Source of the DNA: an uncultured Lachnospiraceae bacterium
Lineage (GTDB): Bacteria > Bacillota > Clostridia > Lachnospirales > Lachnospiraceae
Assembly (NCBI GenBank): GCA_947175845.1
Contig: CAMWOK010000041.1
Coordinates: 1-14,802, forward strand
Direction: 5' to 3'
Length of the DNA: 14,802 bases
Shown: piece after piece, positions 13,888 to 14,802 of the stretch
Numbering within the stretch: position 1 is the first letter of the stretch
Layout: every line of letters begins with the position of its first letter
Translations under genes and position numbers: made by a program
Notes under the pieces: generated by a model
Told to the model about the DNA's origin: nothing
The model's database searches: none
What the model saw: only the letters and a program-made list of their open reading frames with translations

Positions 13888-14802
13888 ATGAGGTATATCG
13901 GTTCGGGGCTAGAAAGAAAATATTATCCACCTACAGATGAAGTCGCGGGCTTTTCCGTGCGTCCTGGAAAGTTTCTGGAAAACGGGGCAATCAGAGTTGA
14001 CGAGGGGGTGAATTTTACGATTCACTCAAACGGGGCAAAATCCTGCAGTCTCTGTCTGTTCCGCGTCGGTGAGAATGAGCCTTACGCGGTTCTGCCGTTT
14101 CCGGAGTCCTGCCGCATGGGTGACACGTACTCCATGGTTGTCTATGGACTCAAGCCGAAGGATTTTGAGTATGCCTACCAGTTTGACGGGGAGTACAATG
14201 CCGGCAAGGGACTGCTGTTTGACAAGACGAAGTATATCCTCGACCCGTACGCGAGGTCGGTTGCAGGCCAGGAGGTCTGGGGGAAGGAAAAGCCTGTCAA
14301 CGAGCGCATATACAAGGCGCGCGTGGTGGACGGCGGATATGACTGGGGAAATTTCAAGAACACCAGTATGGAGCCAAAGGACCTGATTATCTATGAGCTG
14401 CATGTGCGGGGATTCACACAGGATGTGTCGTCGGGGGTGAAGCACAGGGGAACGTACGAGGGCATCCGCGAGAAGATACCGTATCTGCTTGAGCTTGGCA
14501 TCAACGCCGTGGAGCTGATGCCGGTCTTTGAGTTTGACGAGGCGGAGGATGTGCGCGTGGTGGACGGCGAGCGGCTGCTCAACTACTGGGGATACAGCAC
14601 CGTGTGCTTTTTTTCGCCCAATGTCGCCTACGCTTCCGACACGCGCGCAGGCAAGGCGGGAAATGAGTTTCGGTCGCTCATCCATGAGCTGAACACAAAC
14701 GGTATCGAGGTTATCCTGGATGTTGTGTTCAACCACACGGCGGAGGGGAATGAGATGGGGCCCTGCTTCTCGTTCAAGGGCATTGACAACAACATTTACT
14801 AC
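13888..14802 (+). CDS. glgX: GlgX-type glycogen debranching enzyme (GH13), 3' end outside window
   Basis: 305 codons are visible and the frame is open at the window end. The N-terminal part (about 15-130) is a CBM48-like beta domain. The GH13 barrel begins near residue 166 with LIIYELHVRGFTQD. Conserved region I is VILDVVFNHTAEGNE, with Asp278, Asn282 and His283. The stretch LNYWGYSTVCFFSPN and the downstream FSFKGIDNNIYY are typical of isoamylase/GlgX enzymes (GH13 subfamily 11 type). The catalytic nucleophile and acid residues lie beyond the window. The predicted role is hydrolysis of alpha-1,6 branches of glycogen or related glucans in the cytoplasm; no signal peptide is seen. The ATG at 13888 was chosen because GGAGG (13873-13877) lies ten bases upstream. 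GlgX is favoured over pullulanase by the motif context, but subfamily assignment is moderate. Confidence 0.88.
   Translation, partial: MRYIGSGLERKYYPPTDEVAGFSVRPGKFLENGAIRVDEGVNFTIHSNGAKSCSLCLFRVGENEPYAVLPFPESCRMGDTYSMVVYGLKPKDFEYAYQFDGEYNAGKGLLFDKTKYILDPYARSVAGQEVWGKEKPVNERIYKARVVDGGYDWGNFKNTSMEPKDLIIYELHVRGFTQDVSSGVKHRGTYEGIREKIPYLLELGINAVELMPVFEFDEAEDVRVVDGERLLNYWGYSTVCFFSPNVAYASDTRAGKAGNEFRSLIHELNTNGIEVILDVVFNHTAEGNEMGPCFSFKGIDNNIYY

Noticed and set aside
1..14802. CRISPR arrays, tRNA or rRNA genes, insertion sequences, phage genes
   Set aside because: No regularly spaced repeats, cloverleaf-like sequences, transposase motifs or phage proteins were seen in the window.

Overview
The window looks like a chromosomal segment from a gut-type Clostridia bacterium, most likely Lachnospiraceae. 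This is an inference from gene content (a reductase-terminated NRPS, a SpoIIE/RsbW-type module, an SPL-like radical SAM protein, AzlCD, LacI-controlled uronate genes, a GlgX-type debranching enzyme). Strong AGGAGG-like ribosome sites, TTGACA/TATAAT-type promoters and G/C-rich third codon positions agree with it. No rRNA, tRNA, CRISPR array or insertion sequence was seen.

Bases 1-5849 (+ strand) hold a tightly packed set of four genes. The first is the 3' part of a nonribosomal peptide synthetase: end of a condensation domain, then adenylation, carrier and thioester-reductase domains. It is followed by a seven-helix membrane SpoIIE-type PP2C phosphatase, an RsbW-like ATPase and a small cyclic-nucleotide-binding-fold protein with a coiled-coil tail and no DNA-binding domain. 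The first two junctions are 15 and 1 nt and the last is 41 nt, so a single operon is likely. It would join production of a peptide aldehyde (or derived pyrazinone) to a partner-switching signalling module. This is the most unusual arrangement in the window.

Bases 5884-7921 hold azlCD (- strand, branched-chain amino acid exporter type) with a near-consensus promoter, divergent from a radical SAM gene of the SplB type (+ strand).

Bases 7960-13501 are a carbohydrate block. A cytoplasmic family 2 glycoside hydrolase (+) converges on uxaC (-) across a strong bidirectional terminator. uxaC lies downstream of a lacI-family repressor gene (-), which is divergent from kduI (+). The lacI-kduI gap contains two back-to-back promoters and a palindromic LacI-type operator at the kduI start point. 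UxaC (uronate isomerase) and KduI (5-keto-4-deoxyuronate isomerase) point to use of uronate-containing glycans. The remaining pathway enzymes and a transporter are not here.

After the kduI terminator comes about 320 bases of AT-rich non-coding DNA, then the first 305 codons of a GlgX-like glycogen debranching enzyme that runs off the window end.
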